A DNA stretch of 64,000 nucleotides. Origin: Saprospiraceae bacterium. Its GTDB lineage: Bacteria; Bacteroidota; Bacteroidia; Chitinophagales; Saprospiraceae. This document shows, one piece after another, positions 51,793-61,551 of this stretch. The position numbers were made by a program, and so were the translations under genes. Under the pieces are notes generated by a model. It was not told the DNA's origin and ran no database searches. It saw only the letters and a list, made by a program, of their open reading frames with translations. Positions within the stretch are counted from its first letter, which is position 1; the number at the start of each line of letters is the position of its first letter. The stretch covers positions 62,001-126,000 of the forward strand of contig JANQLV010000041.1 in NCBI GenBank assembly GCA_028280415.1, read 5' to 3'.

Positions 51793-53199
51793 ATGCAACT
51801 CAATACCTCATATAAACAAATTCTTGGTATTTCTACTCCGATTATGCTAGGTAGCGCGGTGCAGAATATTATCGCTTTAAGTGATAGTGTATTCCTCTAC
51901 CACCTGTCGGAAGTTGACTTTGCAGCAATTGGCTTTGTGGGGGTTTTTTATCTGATCATCGCCGCAATCGGTTTTGGTTTTTCAAAAGGCGGACAAATCC
52001 TCATAGCCAGAAGAGCCGGGGAAGCCAATTACAAAGAAGTGGGCCGGACTTTCTATGCTATGTTGTATTTTGAGTTGGGTTTGGCTATAGTTATGTTCCT
52101 CTTCATGCAATATGGCGCCTATTATTTCTTTTCTCTTTTTGTCAATTCAGATGTCATTTTTTATAAAAGTCTGGAATATCTGGAATACAGGAGCTGGGGC
52201 GTGTTTTTTTCTTATGCAGGAGTAGCGATTATAGCGCTTTATACCGGCGTTGCCAGAACAAGCTTTATCGTCATCGACACCCTTATCCTTGCCATTGTCA
52301 ATATCATTCTCAATTATGTATTTATTTTTGGTTCATTGGATATTCCCAATCTCGGACGATTTGGGGATTTCCTATCCTTCATTCTCGAAAACACTTTAGG
52401 ACATTTTGAAATATCAGCGATGGGCATTGCCGGAGCAGGACTGGCCAGTAGTATTGCCGAAATCATTGCTTTTGTCGTTTTTGTGGTTTATATTTTATTT
52501 GATCGAACATCCCGCCAATACAATCTTTTCAAATTTCCCAAAATCGATATCCCCCTTATCAAGGCACAACTGGCTATTGGTACACCAATCGTAGCTCAGG
52601 CAGTCGTTGGATTAGGGAGCTGGTTTGTATTTTTCGGAATCGTTGAAAACCTGGGAGAAAGGCAATTGGCGATTACGAATCTGGTAAGGATGGTATATCT
52701 GGTTTTATCCATTCCCTGTTGGGGCTTTTCTTCGGGAATTAATACGATCGTCAGCAATTTTATAGGAGCCAGACGAAAAGATGCCGTTTTACCCATCATC
52801 TGGAAAACCGCCAAGATTTGCTGGGTGGTTACAATGGTGATTACCCTGCCAGTCGTTTTATTTCCGGAATACTTGCTTTATCCCCTGCTCGGATCGGAAG
52901 ACATGTCCCTGATTATAGATGCCAAGCCTACGCTGCGTGTTTTAATGGCTATCCTTTGCCTTTTTTCAATCGGAGGCGTTTATTTTAATGGACTGGCCGG
53001 AACCGGAGCTACGGCTTTCGGATTATTAATGCAAGCAGTTTGCGCAGTCTTTTATCTAATCTATATTTACGTAGTGGTAGAATTCACCAATGGAGGACTC
53101 GAATGGGCCTGGGCTTCCGAAATTCTGTATTGGGGAGCTATGCTAACGCTTTCGGTATTATATCTGCGATCAAAGACCTGGCATAAGCTTAAGGTCTAG
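51793..53199 (+). CDS. MATE-family multidrug/organic cation efflux transporter
   Basis: A 468-residue inner-membrane transporter with 12 predicted helices in two halves. The N-terminal MQLNTSYKQILGISTPIMLGSA and VQNIIALSDSVFL segments, the repeat IKAQLAIGTPIVAQAVVGLGSW, and the GFSSGINTIVSNFIGARRKD loop are typical of the NorM/DinF-type MATE exporters, which expel cationic drugs using Na+ or H+ gradients. The frame continues 12 codons upstream to a TTG, but the ATG at 51793 gives a normal N-terminus. It converges on the aminotransferase gene through a hairpin. Confidence 0.88.
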   Translation: MQLNTSYKQILGISTPIMLGSAVQNIIALSDSVFLYHLSEVDFAAIGFVGVFYLIIAAIGFGFSKGGQILIARRAGEANYKEVGRTFYAMLYFELGLAIVMFLFMQYGAYYFFSLFVNSDVIFYKSLEYLEYRSWGVFFSYAGVAIIALYTGVARTSFIVIDTLILAIVNIILNYVFIFGSLDIPNLGRFGDFLSFILENTLGHFEISAMGIAGAGLASSIAEIIAFVVFVVYILFDRTSRQYNLFKFPKIDIPLIKAQLAIGTPIVAQAVVGLGSWFVFFGIVENLGERQLAITNLVRMVYLVLSIPCWGFSSGINTIVSNFIGARRKDAVLPIIWKTAKICWVVTMVITLPVVLFPEYLLYPLLGSEDMSLIIDAKPTLRVLMAILCLFSIGGVYFNGLAGTGATAFGLLMQAVCAVFYLIYIYVVVEFTNGGLEWAWASEILYWGAMLTLSVLYLRSKTWHKLKV

Positions 53200-53219
53200 T
53201 ATAAATGGAAAACACCTGA

Positions 53220-53264
53220 AATGAGGTATTAATTTTTTGATATACTACTTATCAATACCTCATT
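53220..53264. terminator. Hairpin between convergent MATE and aminotransferase genes
   Basis: AATGAGGTATT (53220-53230) pairs perfectly with AATACCTCATT (53254-53264), with a nested TTGATA/TATCAA option. It lies between two converging stop codons and probably serves both. Confidence 0.65.
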
Positions 53265-53275
53265 CCAGACATCTT

Positions 53276-54487
53276 TTAGGAAAGTTTTTTTACCGCTTCT
53301 TTAATTCTTCGAATGGCTTCGACTAATTGCGCCTCAGAAGCTGCATAACTCAATCTAAAGCAACCTTCTGCTCCAAAAGCCGAACCGGCTACGACCGCCA
53401 CATGGGCATTGAGCAAAATAAACTGAGCGAAATCATTTGAATTTTGAATCGTTACATTCCCGTCTGATTTTCCAAAATAAGCACTAATATCCGGGAACAC
53501 ATAAAAAGCCCCTTTCGGATTATTTACTATAAATCCGGGAATTTCTTTCAAACCGGCAATTACAATATCTCTTCGCTTTTTGAATTCATCGCGCATTTCC
53601 CAGGTTGGGGTCATATCAGCATTTAAAGCATAAGCCGCAGCTTTCTGACCAAAGGCCGTAGCCCCCGAAGTAAACTGTCCCTGCATTTTTGCACAAGCCT
53701 TGGCAATTTCCAATGGTGCGCCCATATAACCCAGTCGCCAGCCCGTCATCGCAAATCCTTTTGCAAATCCATTTACGGTAATCGTGCGATCCCTGACATT
53801 TTCGAAAGCACCGATGCTCACATGTTTACCGGCAAAATTGATATACTCATAAATCTCATCAGAGATAATATATAAATCTTCAAAATCAGCAACGATATCC
53901 GCAATTGCTTTCAACTCTTCCCGGGTATAAACCGAACCGGTAGGATTACAAGGAGATGAAAAAATGATAAACTTCGTTTTTTCAGTTATCGCGGCTCTTA
54001 AGTCCTCGGGGTTTATTTTATAATCATTTTCAATACCGGCAGACACGATAACCGGAGTCGCTCCGCCCAATCGGACGATCTCATAGTAAGAAACCCAGTA
54101 CGGTCCAAGAATGATCGCTTCATCCCCTTTGTTTAACATAGTCAGAGATAAATTAGCTATGCATTGCTTGGCTCCGTTGGAGACTACAATCTGAGACATA
54201 TCAAAATCAAGATCATTATCGCGTTTAAACTTATCTACAATTGCCTGTCTTAGTTCCGGTAAACCGGGAACCGGCGTATATTTAGTATAGCCATCCTTCA
54301 AGGCTTGTATAGCAGCTTCTTTAATATGCTCAGGTGTATCAAAATCCGGCTCACCAAGGCTTAAACTAATAATATCGTGTCCTTTTGCTTTAAGGTCCCG
54401 GGCCATTTGAGCCATAGCAATAGTCGCTGATTCAGCCATGCTTAGAATCCTTTCGGATAAAATAGATTTCTTTGTAATTGTAGACAT
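53276..54487 (-). CDS. aspC: Class I aminotransferase, probably aspartate aminotransferase
   Basis: A 403-residue PLP enzyme that interconverts aspartate and oxaloacetate. The PLP Lys is in VNGFAKGFAMTGWRLGY, and the phosphate-binding and substrate motifs SLSLGEPDFDTPEHI, FSSPCNPTGSVYTREEL (with the Asn and Pro of the fold-type I family) and FRLSYAASEAQL (the substrate-carboxylate Arg) are present. The group fits the 1-gamma/1b aspartate aminotransferases common in Bacteroidota, which may also act on prephenate. It is transcribed alone and has a -7 box just upstream. Confidence 0.9.
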   Translation of the reverse strand: MSTITKKSILSERILSMAESATIAMAQMARDLKAKGHDIISLSLGEPDFDTPEHIKEAAIQALKDGYTKYTPVPGLPELRQAIVDKFKRDNDLDFDMSQIVVSNGAKQCIANLSLTMLNKGDEAIILGPYWVSYYEIVRLGGATPVIVSAGIENDYKINPEDLRAAITEKTKFIIFSSPCNPTGSVYTREELKAIADIVADFEDLYIISDEIYEYINFAGKHVSIGAFENVRDRTITVNGFAKGFAMTGWRLGYMGAPLEIAKACAKMQGQFTSGATAFGQKAAAYALNADMTPTWEMRDEFKKRRDIVIAGLKEIPGFIVNNPKGAFYVFPDISAYFGKSDGNVTIQNSNDFAQFILLNAHVAVVAGSAFGAEGCFRLSYAASEAQLVEAIRRIKEAVKKLS

Positions 54488-54525
54488 GATTGTAAAAACA
54501 GATTATTTTATTGTGAAATAAATTA

Positions 54526-54533
54526 CAAATATA
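54526..54533 (-). promoter_or_regulatory. -7 element of the aminotransferase gene
   Basis: TATATTTG on the minus strand is a perfect box, 38 nt before the ATG at 54487. The -33 box is not clear. Confidence 0.45.
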
Positions 54534-54885
54534 TAATGGCCTAATTTGATTGTCGTCAATCCAAGTTTCAAAATTCAAACAAACAAGCTTAAAGCGCTAA
54601 AAAGCTGCTTTGGAATTCGGAACTTTCGATTTGATAATTAATTGTAAACGTGGTTTGTAAAGGTAACCCATTTAGCGATCAATTGCTTAAAATCAAAGGC
54701 CTATTTCATTGTTTTTCAGCTATAAGGTGAACAAAGGTAAAGGGGATACATTAAGAAATGGCAAAAAAGGCAAAATGTCGGCAAATGGCACTTTGTCCAA
54801 ACCGGAGTTCGTAAAATTCCCAGCCTAAATCTGCACATAAAACCGGTTTGAATACACTTAACATACAGAATGAAACATTAATGTC

Positions 54886-54893
54886 TATATTTG
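54886..54893 (+). promoter_or_regulatory. -7 element of the glycosyltransferase fusion gene
   Basis: TATATTTG at 54886-54893 is a perfect -7 box about 118 nt upstream of the ATG at 55012. It supports a transcript starting near 54898. No matching TTTG is seen at -33. Confidence 0.45.
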
Positions 54894-55011
54894 CGATTAT
54901 TTTGTAATATTTGCTGGAGTAAATAAGGAATACCCAAAGAGTTCTTTGGGCTTCTTTAGCAATAAACTATCACTTGTAATTCCGGAGGAAAACCGAAATG
55001 TCTATTTCCTA

Positions 55012-58000
55012 ATGAGTAAGAAACGAGTAAAAAGCACTGTACCTAAAAAGGTCATCAAGCACAACTTCAAAGGGAGCTTGTCACTTATTATTCCATGCTA
55101 TAACGAAAGCAAGCGTATAAAAAAGCTTTTAAGTACGCTACAAAGTTTTGATAAAAGGTGGGAACAAGCACTCGAAATTATTCTCGTCGATGATGGTAGT
55201 AATGATGACAGTGCTGAAAAGATCAAAGCCAGTTTTCCGAATGCTTTTGGCAATCAAACAGCTTTCCACTTTATTGAACTTCAACAAAACCAGGGAAAAG
55301 GGGCGGCTCTAAAAGCAGGAGTTGAAAAGAGTACGGGAGATTTTGTTTTGACCATTGATGCGGATATGGCTGCTGAGCCAGGTGAACTTCTCCAGTGGTT
55401 AAGTCAGTTACCGGATAAAACTTTTAATGAGAACGAAATCCTGATTGGTTCCAGGGAACACGAGCGTTCTTCGGTCAAAGGAGATTTACTCCGTAGGATT
55501 GCCGGTTTGATTTATAACTTTATCATTCAGCTTTTTACCAATGTCAATCTAACCGATACCCAATGCGGATTCAAATTATATCCGGCGGCAATCGCCAAAA
55601 GGCTTTTTTCCGGATTAAAAAGCAAAGGCTGGGCACACGATATCGAATTACTCAATCAAGCCAAATTTGAAGATATCCCCGTTAAATCCATGCCCGTCAA
55701 ATGGACACATCAGGCGGACTCAAAAATTTCCTTATTTTCCGATAGTATCTCCATGTTTTTCTCTACCATCGGCATCGCTCTCCGGCAAAACTGGAACTGG
55801 TTTATTCGTCAACCTATTAAAGATTTCAGCACTAAAAGCAATACCGGCAAAGAACCCAGTTACTACCGTCTGGGATTTGCTTTGGTTTCGATCCTGCTTT
55901 TGTTTTTGATGCCTATGCTGAGCTTTGATTATGGTATTACCGGAGATGAGCATGTACAAAAAGAATATGGAGAATTAATTCTTAAGCATTTTGAAAGCGA
56001 TGGAACGTATACCAACAAGAAAGGAGAAAATGCGCTAAACTATAAAAACCTGTATTATTACGGCGGGCTCTTCGATTACTCCGCCGCCTGGCTCAACGAA
56101 CATATAGGTGGATTGGATGAGTTTGACATGCGGCATTTGCTCAATGCTTTTGTCGGCTTTTTGATGATCCTTTTTACCGGTCTCCTGGCCAAAGAAGTCA
56201 GTGGCAGCTGGCGGGTTGCTTTTTTTGCTTTACTCTTTATGATCTTATCCCCCAGACTCTTTGGGCACAGTATGAACAATCCCAAGGATATACCTTTTGC
56301 AGCAGCTTACGTATTTACCTTATTACATCTAAGCAGATTTTTGAAGCAATTGCCAAGACCTGGTTCTAAGACTGTAATAATGCTCATTATCGGAATCGCC
56401 GCTTCGATTAATGTCCGGGTCGGAGGTATTCTGCTTATTGCCTATTTTGGTCTGTTTACCATTCTGACCTATTTGATCAAGCCGCAACTCAGAGCTTCTC
56501 TTCCCAACTTTAAATCAAGTGGAAAAATAGTTTTGATTGGTTTAAGTGTAGTCTTATTCTCTTATTTCGGCGGTATGCTCTACTGGCCTTATGCACTTGA
56601 AGCACCATTTAGCAATCCATTGAAAGCGCTCGGTGAAATGTCCAATTTTTCTACCAGTATCCGAATGCTATTTGAAGGGGAGCATCTCTGGTCGGATGAA
56701 TTACCCTGGTACTATATCCCGAAATATATTTCTCTGGCGGCTCCGGTTTTTATGCTATTGGGAATCCTTGCCTTTATTCCTTTTTATTTTATTAAATTTA
56801 AAAAGATAAATCCCTGGCCGATATTCTTCATTGCCTTCACTGCCCTGTTCCCGGTTGCTTATGCTATTTACAAGGAGTCTTCCCTATATGATGGAATGCG
56901 CCACTTCTTATTCATTTACCCGGTATTAGCAGTTTTAGCCGCCTGGGCCTGGAATCAATTGATAAATCTGCCAAAAATGCGTTGGGTACTTAGCGGTGTA
57001 CTCGCTATTTTGATGTTATTACCTGCCTATTGGATGGTCAAAAACCACCCTTATCAATATATTTACTTCAATGAGTTGGCAGGCGGTGTCGATGCTGCTT
57101 ATGGTCGTTACGAAACGGATTACTGGATGAATTCTATCAAAAATATGTGTAATTATCTGGTAGAAAATGATGAACGTATTAAAAATGGTGAAACGATAAG
57201 CATACATACGAATTGTTCTGATCCGGCAGGGCACTATATAAAAAAGGCCGTACCTAATGTCAAGGTCTATTACACCCGCTACAACGATCGGAATAAAAAA
57301 TCCGGTGATTACTTTATGTTTATTTCTCGTTTTGTAAACAAGGATTTGATGAAAAACGAGGCATGGCCGCCAGCCGATGTCATCTATACCGAGAAAGTAG
57401 ATAATACGGTGATCGGAGCCATATCCAGAAGGCCCTCTACTACTCCATTCGAAGGTGCAGAAGCAGAAAAGGCCCGGGACTTTAACACTGCTGAAATGAA
57501 ATTTGCTCAGGCAGTTCAGGAAGATCCCAAAGATGAAACCAGTTGGTTGGGGCTGGCAAATGCCCGCTTAAACCTACGCAAATTTCCCGAAGCCAAGCAA
57601 GCGATCGATGGTTTTATGAAATTGTCCGATACGCATGTTAATGGTTTATTCGCACTGGCTATATATTATCTGAATACTGGCAAAAACGAAGAGGCGAAGC
57701 AGACCTTAGAGAAAATCACCGATGTCAATTATAAATATAATGGAAGCTACTTTTACCTGACTTCCCTTTATTATAATGAAAAACAATTCGACAAGGCTCT
57801 GGCCGCAGCTTTAAAATACGATGAAGTAGGAGGTAGAGCCTTACAGGTTTATGATATAGGCATACAAATCGCCCAACAGCAGAGTAAAAAAGCAGAACAG
57901 CTCTACTTACAGTCTAAAAAGGCTTATTTACAAAGTGATGGGAGCAATGCCTTGAATTACCTGAAACAATCTCTCAGAGCCAATCCGGACTATGAGCCGG

Positions 58001-58080
58001 CCGTTAAGTTTGATCAACAGCTAAAAGAACAAATAGAAAAACAGCAGAAAGAAGCTCAGCGTAAAAAAGGTAAAAATTAA
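55012..58080 (+). CDS. Fused polyprenyl-phosphate glycosyltransferase (GT2), GT-C-type membrane glycosyltransferase and TPR domain
   Basis: A 1022-residue three-part protein (ATG at 55012; a TTG upstream at 54946 is less likely). Residues about 20-265 are a GT2 domain of the dolichyl-phosphate-mannose/GtrB type, with SLIIPCYNESKRI, ILVDDGSNDDS, the metal-binding DAD at 116-118, and TDTQCGFKLYPAAIAK. Residues about 285-720 carry roughly ten membrane helices and begin with an outward loop holding Asp312-Glu313 (ITGDEH), the acidic pair expected of GT-C enzymes that use polyprenyl-phosphate sugars. Residues about 815-1005 are TPR repeats, followed by a basic tail. The likely role is to make a lipid-linked sugar and transfer it across the membrane, the acceptor being unknown. 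It is followed by a methyltransferase gene 52 nt away. Confidence 0.85.
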   Translation: MSKKRVKSTVPKKVIKHNFKGSLSLIIPCYNESKRIKKLLSTLQSFDKRWEQALEIILVDDGSNDDSAEKIKASFPNAFGNQTAFHFIELQQNQGKGAALKAGVEKSTGDFVLTIDADMAAEPGELLQWLSQLPDKTFNENEILIGSREHERSSVKGDLLRRIAGLIYNFIIQLFTNVNLTDTQCGFKLYPAAIAKRLFSGLKSKGWAHDIELLNQAKFEDIPVKSMPVKWTHQADSKISLFSDSISMFFSTIGIALRQNWNWFIRQPIKDFSTKSNTGKEPSYYRLGFALVSILLLFLMPMLSFDYGITGDEHVQKEYGELILKHFESDGTYTNKKGENALNYKNLYYYGGLFDYSAAWLNEHIGGLDEFDMRHLLNAFVGFLMILFTGLLAKEVSGSWRVAFFALLFMILSPRLFGHSMNNPKDIPFAAAYVFTLLHLSRFLKQLPRPGSKTVIMLIIGIAASINVRVGGILLIAYFGLFTILTYLIKPQLRASLPNFKSSGKIVLIGLSVVLFSYFGGMLYWPYALEAPFSNPLKALGEMSNFSTSIRMLFEGEHLWSDELPWYYIPKYISLAAPVFMLLGILAFIPFYFIKFKKINPWPIFFIAFTALFPVAYAIYKESSLYDGMRHFLFIYPVLAVLAAWAWNQLINLPKMRWVLSGVLAILMLLPAYWMVKNHPYQYIYFNELAGGVDAAYGRYETDYWMNSIKNMCNYLVENDERIKNGETISIHTNCSDPAGHYIKKAVPNVKVYYTRYNDRNKKSGDYFMFISRFVNKDLMKNEAWPPADVIYTEKVDNTVIGAISRRPSTTPFEGAEAEKARDFNTAEMKFAQAVQEDPKDETSWLGLANARLNLRKFPEAKQAIDGFMKLSDTHVNGLFALAIYYLNTGKNEEAKQTLEKITDVNYKYNGSYFYLTSLYYNEKQFDKALAAALKYDEVGGRALQVYDIGIQIAQQQSKKAEQLYLQSKKAYLQSDGSNALNYLKQSLRANPDYEPAVKFDQQLKEQIEKQQKEAQRKKGKN

Positions 58081-58132
58081 AATTCACAATGCCCGGTTTC
58101 CGGAAGTGTGATAAATATATTAAACCGAAAAT

Positions 58133-58873
58133 ATGGATTTAAAGGAATTAGAGAGTGGCGTTGATCCATCTACCAATTGGTATTATCAATCGAAGAAAAT
58201 CCCTTTGTTTAAATATTTTAAGAACCTAACACAGAACCAGGATAAAAAGCTAACGGTGATTGACTTTGGTTCGGGTTCCGGCTTCTTTGCTTACGAATTG
58301 CATAAAGCATTTCCCGAATATATTGAAGATGTATTGCTCATTGATATTGGCTATACCAAAGCTGAAATGGAGGCTACCAAGGACGCTCCGGTTAAAAAGC
58401 TTCGCTATATCCCCAATGGTATTAACGACAGTATTGTCATCATGATGGATGTGCTAGAACATATTGAAGATGATTATGCCATTATCGAGGATATCAAAAA
58501 ACGACTTGGTTCAAATGCTTTCTTCTTCATCACCGTTCCCGCATTTATGAGTGTCTGGTCCAGTCACGATGTTTATCTTGGTCACTATCGCCGTTATACC
58601 ATCCCTATGCTTAGGGAATTACTGAGCAAGACAAAATGCAAAATCGACCAGCAGTATTACATCTATGGATCTATTTTTCCATTAGTCTGGATGGTCAGAC
58701 GGCTAAAGAAAAACGAGCAGAACATGAAAGCCCCGGAATCCTCGGATATGAAACCCCTCCCCGGACCAGTTAATTTTATACTAAAGCAATACAACTCTTT
58801 TGAGATGAATTTTCGAAAGTTGAACAAACTATTTGGCTTGACTTGCGTTGCAGAAGGGAAGTTAAAGTCTTAA
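58133..58873 (+). CDS. Class I SAM-dependent methyltransferase
   Basis: A 246-residue methyltransferase with motif [16 protein letters not shown] (about residues 42-56), an acidic residue after strand 2 (LLIDIGYTK), and motif IV-like [16 protein letters not shown]. The [14 protein letters not shown] segment is a family block that I associate with methyltransferases located next to glycosyltransferase genes for cell-surface polysaccharides or glycolipids. It starts 52 nt after the GT fusion, so they are probably cotranscribed and may modify the same glycan. Its 3' end overlaps the upstream extension, but not the chosen start, of the carboxylase gene. The substrate is unknown. Confidence 0.82.
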   Translation: MDLKELESGVDPSTNWYYQSKKIPLFKYFKNLTQNQDKKLTVIDFGSGSGFFAYELHKAFPEYIEDVLLIDIGYTKAEMEATKDAPVKKLRYIPNGINDSIVIMMDVLEHIEDDYAIIEDIKKRLGSNAFFFITVPAFMSVWSSHDVYLGHYRRYTIPMLRELLSKTKCKIDQQYYIYGSIFPLVWMVRRLKKNEQNMKAPESSDMKPLPGPVNFILKQYNSFEMNFRKLNKLFGLTCVAEGKLKS

Positions 58874-58974
58874 TTTTCTCCGTACTTGATTTAAGGGTTC
58901 TGAATTTCCTGCATTCGTTCAAAAGCCCTTATATTCGTTGCTCAAAATTATTCACTACCAAATGGGCCAAAATA

Positions 58975-60516
58975 ATGAATGATAAAATAAAAATACTGGA
59001 AGATAAAATCAGCACTGCTCAATTAGGCGGTGGACAAACGAGAATTGACAAGCAACATCAAAAAGGAAAATTAACAGCCAGAGAACGAATTCACTTCCTT
59101 TTGGATAATGGTTCTTTCGAAGAAATTGGTGCCCTGGTCACTCATCGAAGCCGGGATTTTGGCATGGACAAGCAGGTAATCTACGGTGATGGTGTTGTCA
59201 CAGGTTACGGAACAATTAATGGCCGTTTGGTATACGTTTTTGCCCAGGACTTCACTGTGTTTGGAGGTTCATTATCGGAAACACATGCGGAAAAGATTGT
59301 AAAAATCATGGATATGGCCATGAAAAACGGAGCACCACTGATCGGTCTCAATGATTCTGGTGGTGCCCGGATTCAGGAAGGGGTAAAATCCCTAGGGGGC
59401 TATGCCGATATTTTTTATCGCAATGTACTGGCCAGTGGAGTGGTACCACAGATATCAGCCATCATGGGCCCCTGTGCCGGAGGAGCCGTTTATTCTCCCG
59501 CAATGACCGATTTTACGATCATGGTAGAAAATACTTCTTATATGTTCGTAACCGGGCCAAACGTTGTAAAAACCGTAACCAATGAAAGTGTAACGGCTGA
59601 GGAATTAGGTGGTGCATCTGCGCACTCTACCAAATCCGGAGTTACTCACCTCACCGCTGCCAATGATCTGGATTGTATTGAAAAAATCAAAAAGCTGCTG
59701 AGTTATATGCCTCAGAATTGTGAGGATACGCCGGCAAAACTTCCCTTTGAAATCGGGGAAGAAGTCCGAATGCAGTTAGATGATATTATCCCTGAGAGTG
59801 CGAATCAGCCCTATGATATGAGAGAGGTGATCGAAGGGATCATGGATGAAAATTCCTTTTTAGAGATACATGAATATTATGCGGAAAATATTGTAGTCGG
59901 TTTTGCCAGACTGGCGGGGAGAAGCATTGGCATCGTGGCGAATCAACCTATAAGTTTGGCAGGAGTTTTAGATGTAGATAGTTCGAAAAAAGCAGCGCGT
60001 TTCGTTCGTTTTTGTGATTGCTTTAATATTCCGCTACTCGTATTGGTTGATGTTCCCGGCTTTTTACCCGGTACGGACCAGGAGTGGAACGGGATTATCG
60101 TTAATGGAGCCAAATTGCTTTTTGCTTTTAGTGAAGCAACGGTTCCAAGGGTGACACTAATTACCCGTAAAGCCTATGGTGGTGCTTATGATGTGATGAA
60201 TTCCAAACATATCGGAGCAGATATGAACTATGCCTGGCCTTCCGCAGAAATTGCAGTGATGGGAGCCAAAGGAGCTTCCGAGATTATTTTCAAAAAAGAG
60301 ATCAGTGCAGCGGATGACCCAGAAGCCAAACTCAAAGAAAAAGAAGCAGAATATGCTGAAAAGTTTGCGAATCCTTACAGTGCTACCGAACGAGGTTTTG
60401 TGGATGAAGTAATTCTGCCACATAATACCCGCCGCAAATTGATTAAAGCTTTTTCAATGCTCGAAAATAAAGTGGATCACTTACCAAAGAAAAAACACGG
60501 GAATATTCCTTTGTAA
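58975..60516 (+). CDS. pccB: Acyl-CoA carboxylase beta (carboxyltransferase) subunit, propionyl-CoA type
   Basis: A 513-residue carboxyltransferase subunit that moves the carboxyl group from biotin to an acyl-CoA, forming methylmalonyl-CoA if the substrate is propionyl-CoA. Two crotonase-like halves are present, with [19 protein letters not shown] and [21 protein letters not shown] in the first and a [25 protein letters not shown] and [23 protein letters not shown] pair in the second. The frame reaches 58843, but the extra 44 residues are unlike the family, so ATG 58975 ([11 protein letters not shown]) is chosen. The biotin-carrier alpha subunit is not adjacent. Acetyl- or methylcrotonyl-CoA as substrate is less likely. 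Confidence 0.9.
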   Translation: MNDKIKILEDKISTAQLGGGQTRIDKQHQKGKLTARERIHFLLDNGSFEEIGALVTHRSRDFGMDKQVIYGDGVVTGYGTINGRLVYVFAQDFTVFGGSLSETHAEKIVKIMDMAMKNGAPLIGLNDSGGARIQEGVKSLGGYADIFYRNVLASGVVPQISAIMGPCAGGAVYSPAMTDFTIMVENTSYMFVTGPNVVKTVTNESVTAEELGGASAHSTKSGVTHLTAANDLDCIEKIKKLLSYMPQNCEDTPAKLPFEIGEEVRMQLDDIIPESANQPYDMREVIEGIMDENSFLEIHEYYAENIVVGFARLAGRSIGIVANQPISLAGVLDVDSSKKAARFVRFCDCFNIPLLVLVDVPGFLPGTDQEWNGIIVNGAKLLFAFSEATVPRVTLITRKAYGGAYDVMNSKHIGADMNYAWPSAEIAVMGAKGASEIIFKKEISAADDPEAKLKEKEAEYAEKFANPYSATERGFVDEVILPHNTRRKLIKAFSMLENKVDHLPKKKHGNIPL

Positions 60517-60646
60517 AAGGTACGGATGAATGGTAAGGTGAATTCCACATTTAAAGCCTTATGCATATTTTGTGATTAAAAAAGTTGGAAGAAGCTACAA
60601 GCGCTGCTAGTTTGGTACGATCACAATAACCCTGAAAGTAACTACT

Positions 60647-61252
60647 ATGAGTTGGATAAAAGAAATTAGTTACGAAGAAGCCGAGGGTCGGTTGAAAAAA
60701 ATTTACGACAGGGTCAAGGGCCCGAATAATAATATCGATAATGTGCTTAGCGTCCACAGTCTTCGTCCACATACCCTTCTGGGACATATGACGCTTTACA
60801 AAAACGTACTCCACAATTCTAATAATACTTTGCCCAAATGGTATCTCGAAGTATTGGGTACTTATGTTAGTGCGATCAATCAATGCGATTATTGTGTTGC
60901 ACATCATAGTACCGGAATGCGTCGCCTTATAGCTGATGAAACACGCTCCGAAGCAATTCTGGAAAGTATACGACAAGACCGTTTTGATAATGTTTTAACA
61001 TCAAAAGAAATTGCCGGCTTAGATTATGCTAAAAAACTTACGCTCGACCTGCATAACATTCAGGAATCGGATGTATCCACACTCCAAGCGGCAGGGTTGA
61101 ATGATGGTGAAATTTTGGAAATCAATCAGGTAGTTAGTTATTTCAACTACGTGAACCGGACAGTTCTGGGGCTAGGGGTAAATACCCTCGGTGATGTTAT
61201 TGGCCTTTCTCCTAATGATAGTGACAATCCGGATGACTGGAGTCATCAATAA
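60647..61252 (+). CDS. Carboxymuconolactone decarboxylase-like (AhpD-type) peroxidase-related protein
   Basis: A 201-residue all-helical protein of the AhpD/CMD superfamily. The redox/active-site motif is CDYCVAHHSTG (CxxC followed by a His, at about residues 85-95), with the preceding ETYVSAINQ-like GTYVSAINQ block. A peroxidase-related (YciW/TIGR01926-like) subgroup starts with MSWIKEISYEEAEGRLKKIYDR as here. It probably has thiol-dependent peroxidase or hydrolase activity, and the substrate is uncertain. It follows the carboxylase gene by 130 nt and may have its own promoter. Confidence 0.82.
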   Translation: MSWIKEISYEEAEGRLKKIYDRVKGPNNNIDNVLSVHSLRPHTLLGHMTLYKNVLHNSNNTLPKWYLEVLGTYVSAINQCDYCVAHHSTGMRRLIADETRSEAILESIRQDRFDNVLTSKEIAGLDYAKKLTLDLHNIQESDVSTLQAAGLNDGEILEINQVVSYFNYVNRTVLGLGVNTLGDVIGLSPNDSDNPDDWSHQ

Positions 61253-61352
61253 TTCCATAAATTTTTTCTTCGGATAATTTTCCGCCCTTTTAGCAGTTCC
61301 CAAAGGGGGCCATAGACTTTGACCAATAAGTGATCTTAGTTCACTTCAGGGC

Positions 61353-61385
61353 AAAAAAAAAGTCAATGTTTGAGGACACTGACTT
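61353..61385 (-). terminator. Minus-strand terminator, far downstream of the lipoprotein gene
   Basis: AAGTCAaTGT (61360-61369) pairs with ACAcTGACTT (61376-61385), one mismatch, with a 6-nt loop. On the minus strand it is followed by a U run of eight. It lies 167 nt beyond the His-rich lipoprotein stop and would catch read-through. Confidence 0.55.
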
Positions 61386-61503
61386 AGGAAACGAATCTTA
61401 CAATTTTTAACCAAAACTTACGCTAAAGATAATTGCAATGACTATGCCAAAGTCAATAAAATGATAAAAATTGTATCTTTTTTTATAAAATATATTGAAA
61501 ACA

Positions 61504-61534
61504 AGGGAGGCAGCCTAAAATATAGCTGTTCCCT
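61504..61534. terminator. Hairpin downstream of the His-rich lipoprotein gene
   Basis: AGGGA (61504-61508) pairs with TCCCT (61530-61534), and CAGC (61511-61514) with GCTG (61525-61528), with a small internal bulge. Short T-rich tracts flank it on both strands. It lies directly beyond the stop of the His-rich lipoprotein gene. Confidence 0.5.
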
Positions 61535-61551
61535 CGTTTTATAATAATCTT

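Larger units (their letters stand above)
54488..55011. other. Divergent intergenic region upstream of the glycosyltransferase fusion
   Basis: These 524 bp contain the promoter of the minus-strand aminotransferase and that of the plus-strand glycosyltransferase. The frame at 54946 opens with TTG but is not the preferred start of the fusion gene. Nothing else is recognised. Confidence 0.35.

Noticed and set aside
54946-55011. TTG-initiated extension of the glycosyltransferase fusion
   Set aside because: The ATG at 55012 starts directly before the GT2 domain, and the 22 extra residues match nothing expected of it.
58843-58974. N-terminal extension of the acyl-CoA carboxylase beta gene
   Set aside because: It overlaps the methyltransferase gene and is unlike the family, whose start is at the [11 protein letters not shown] position.
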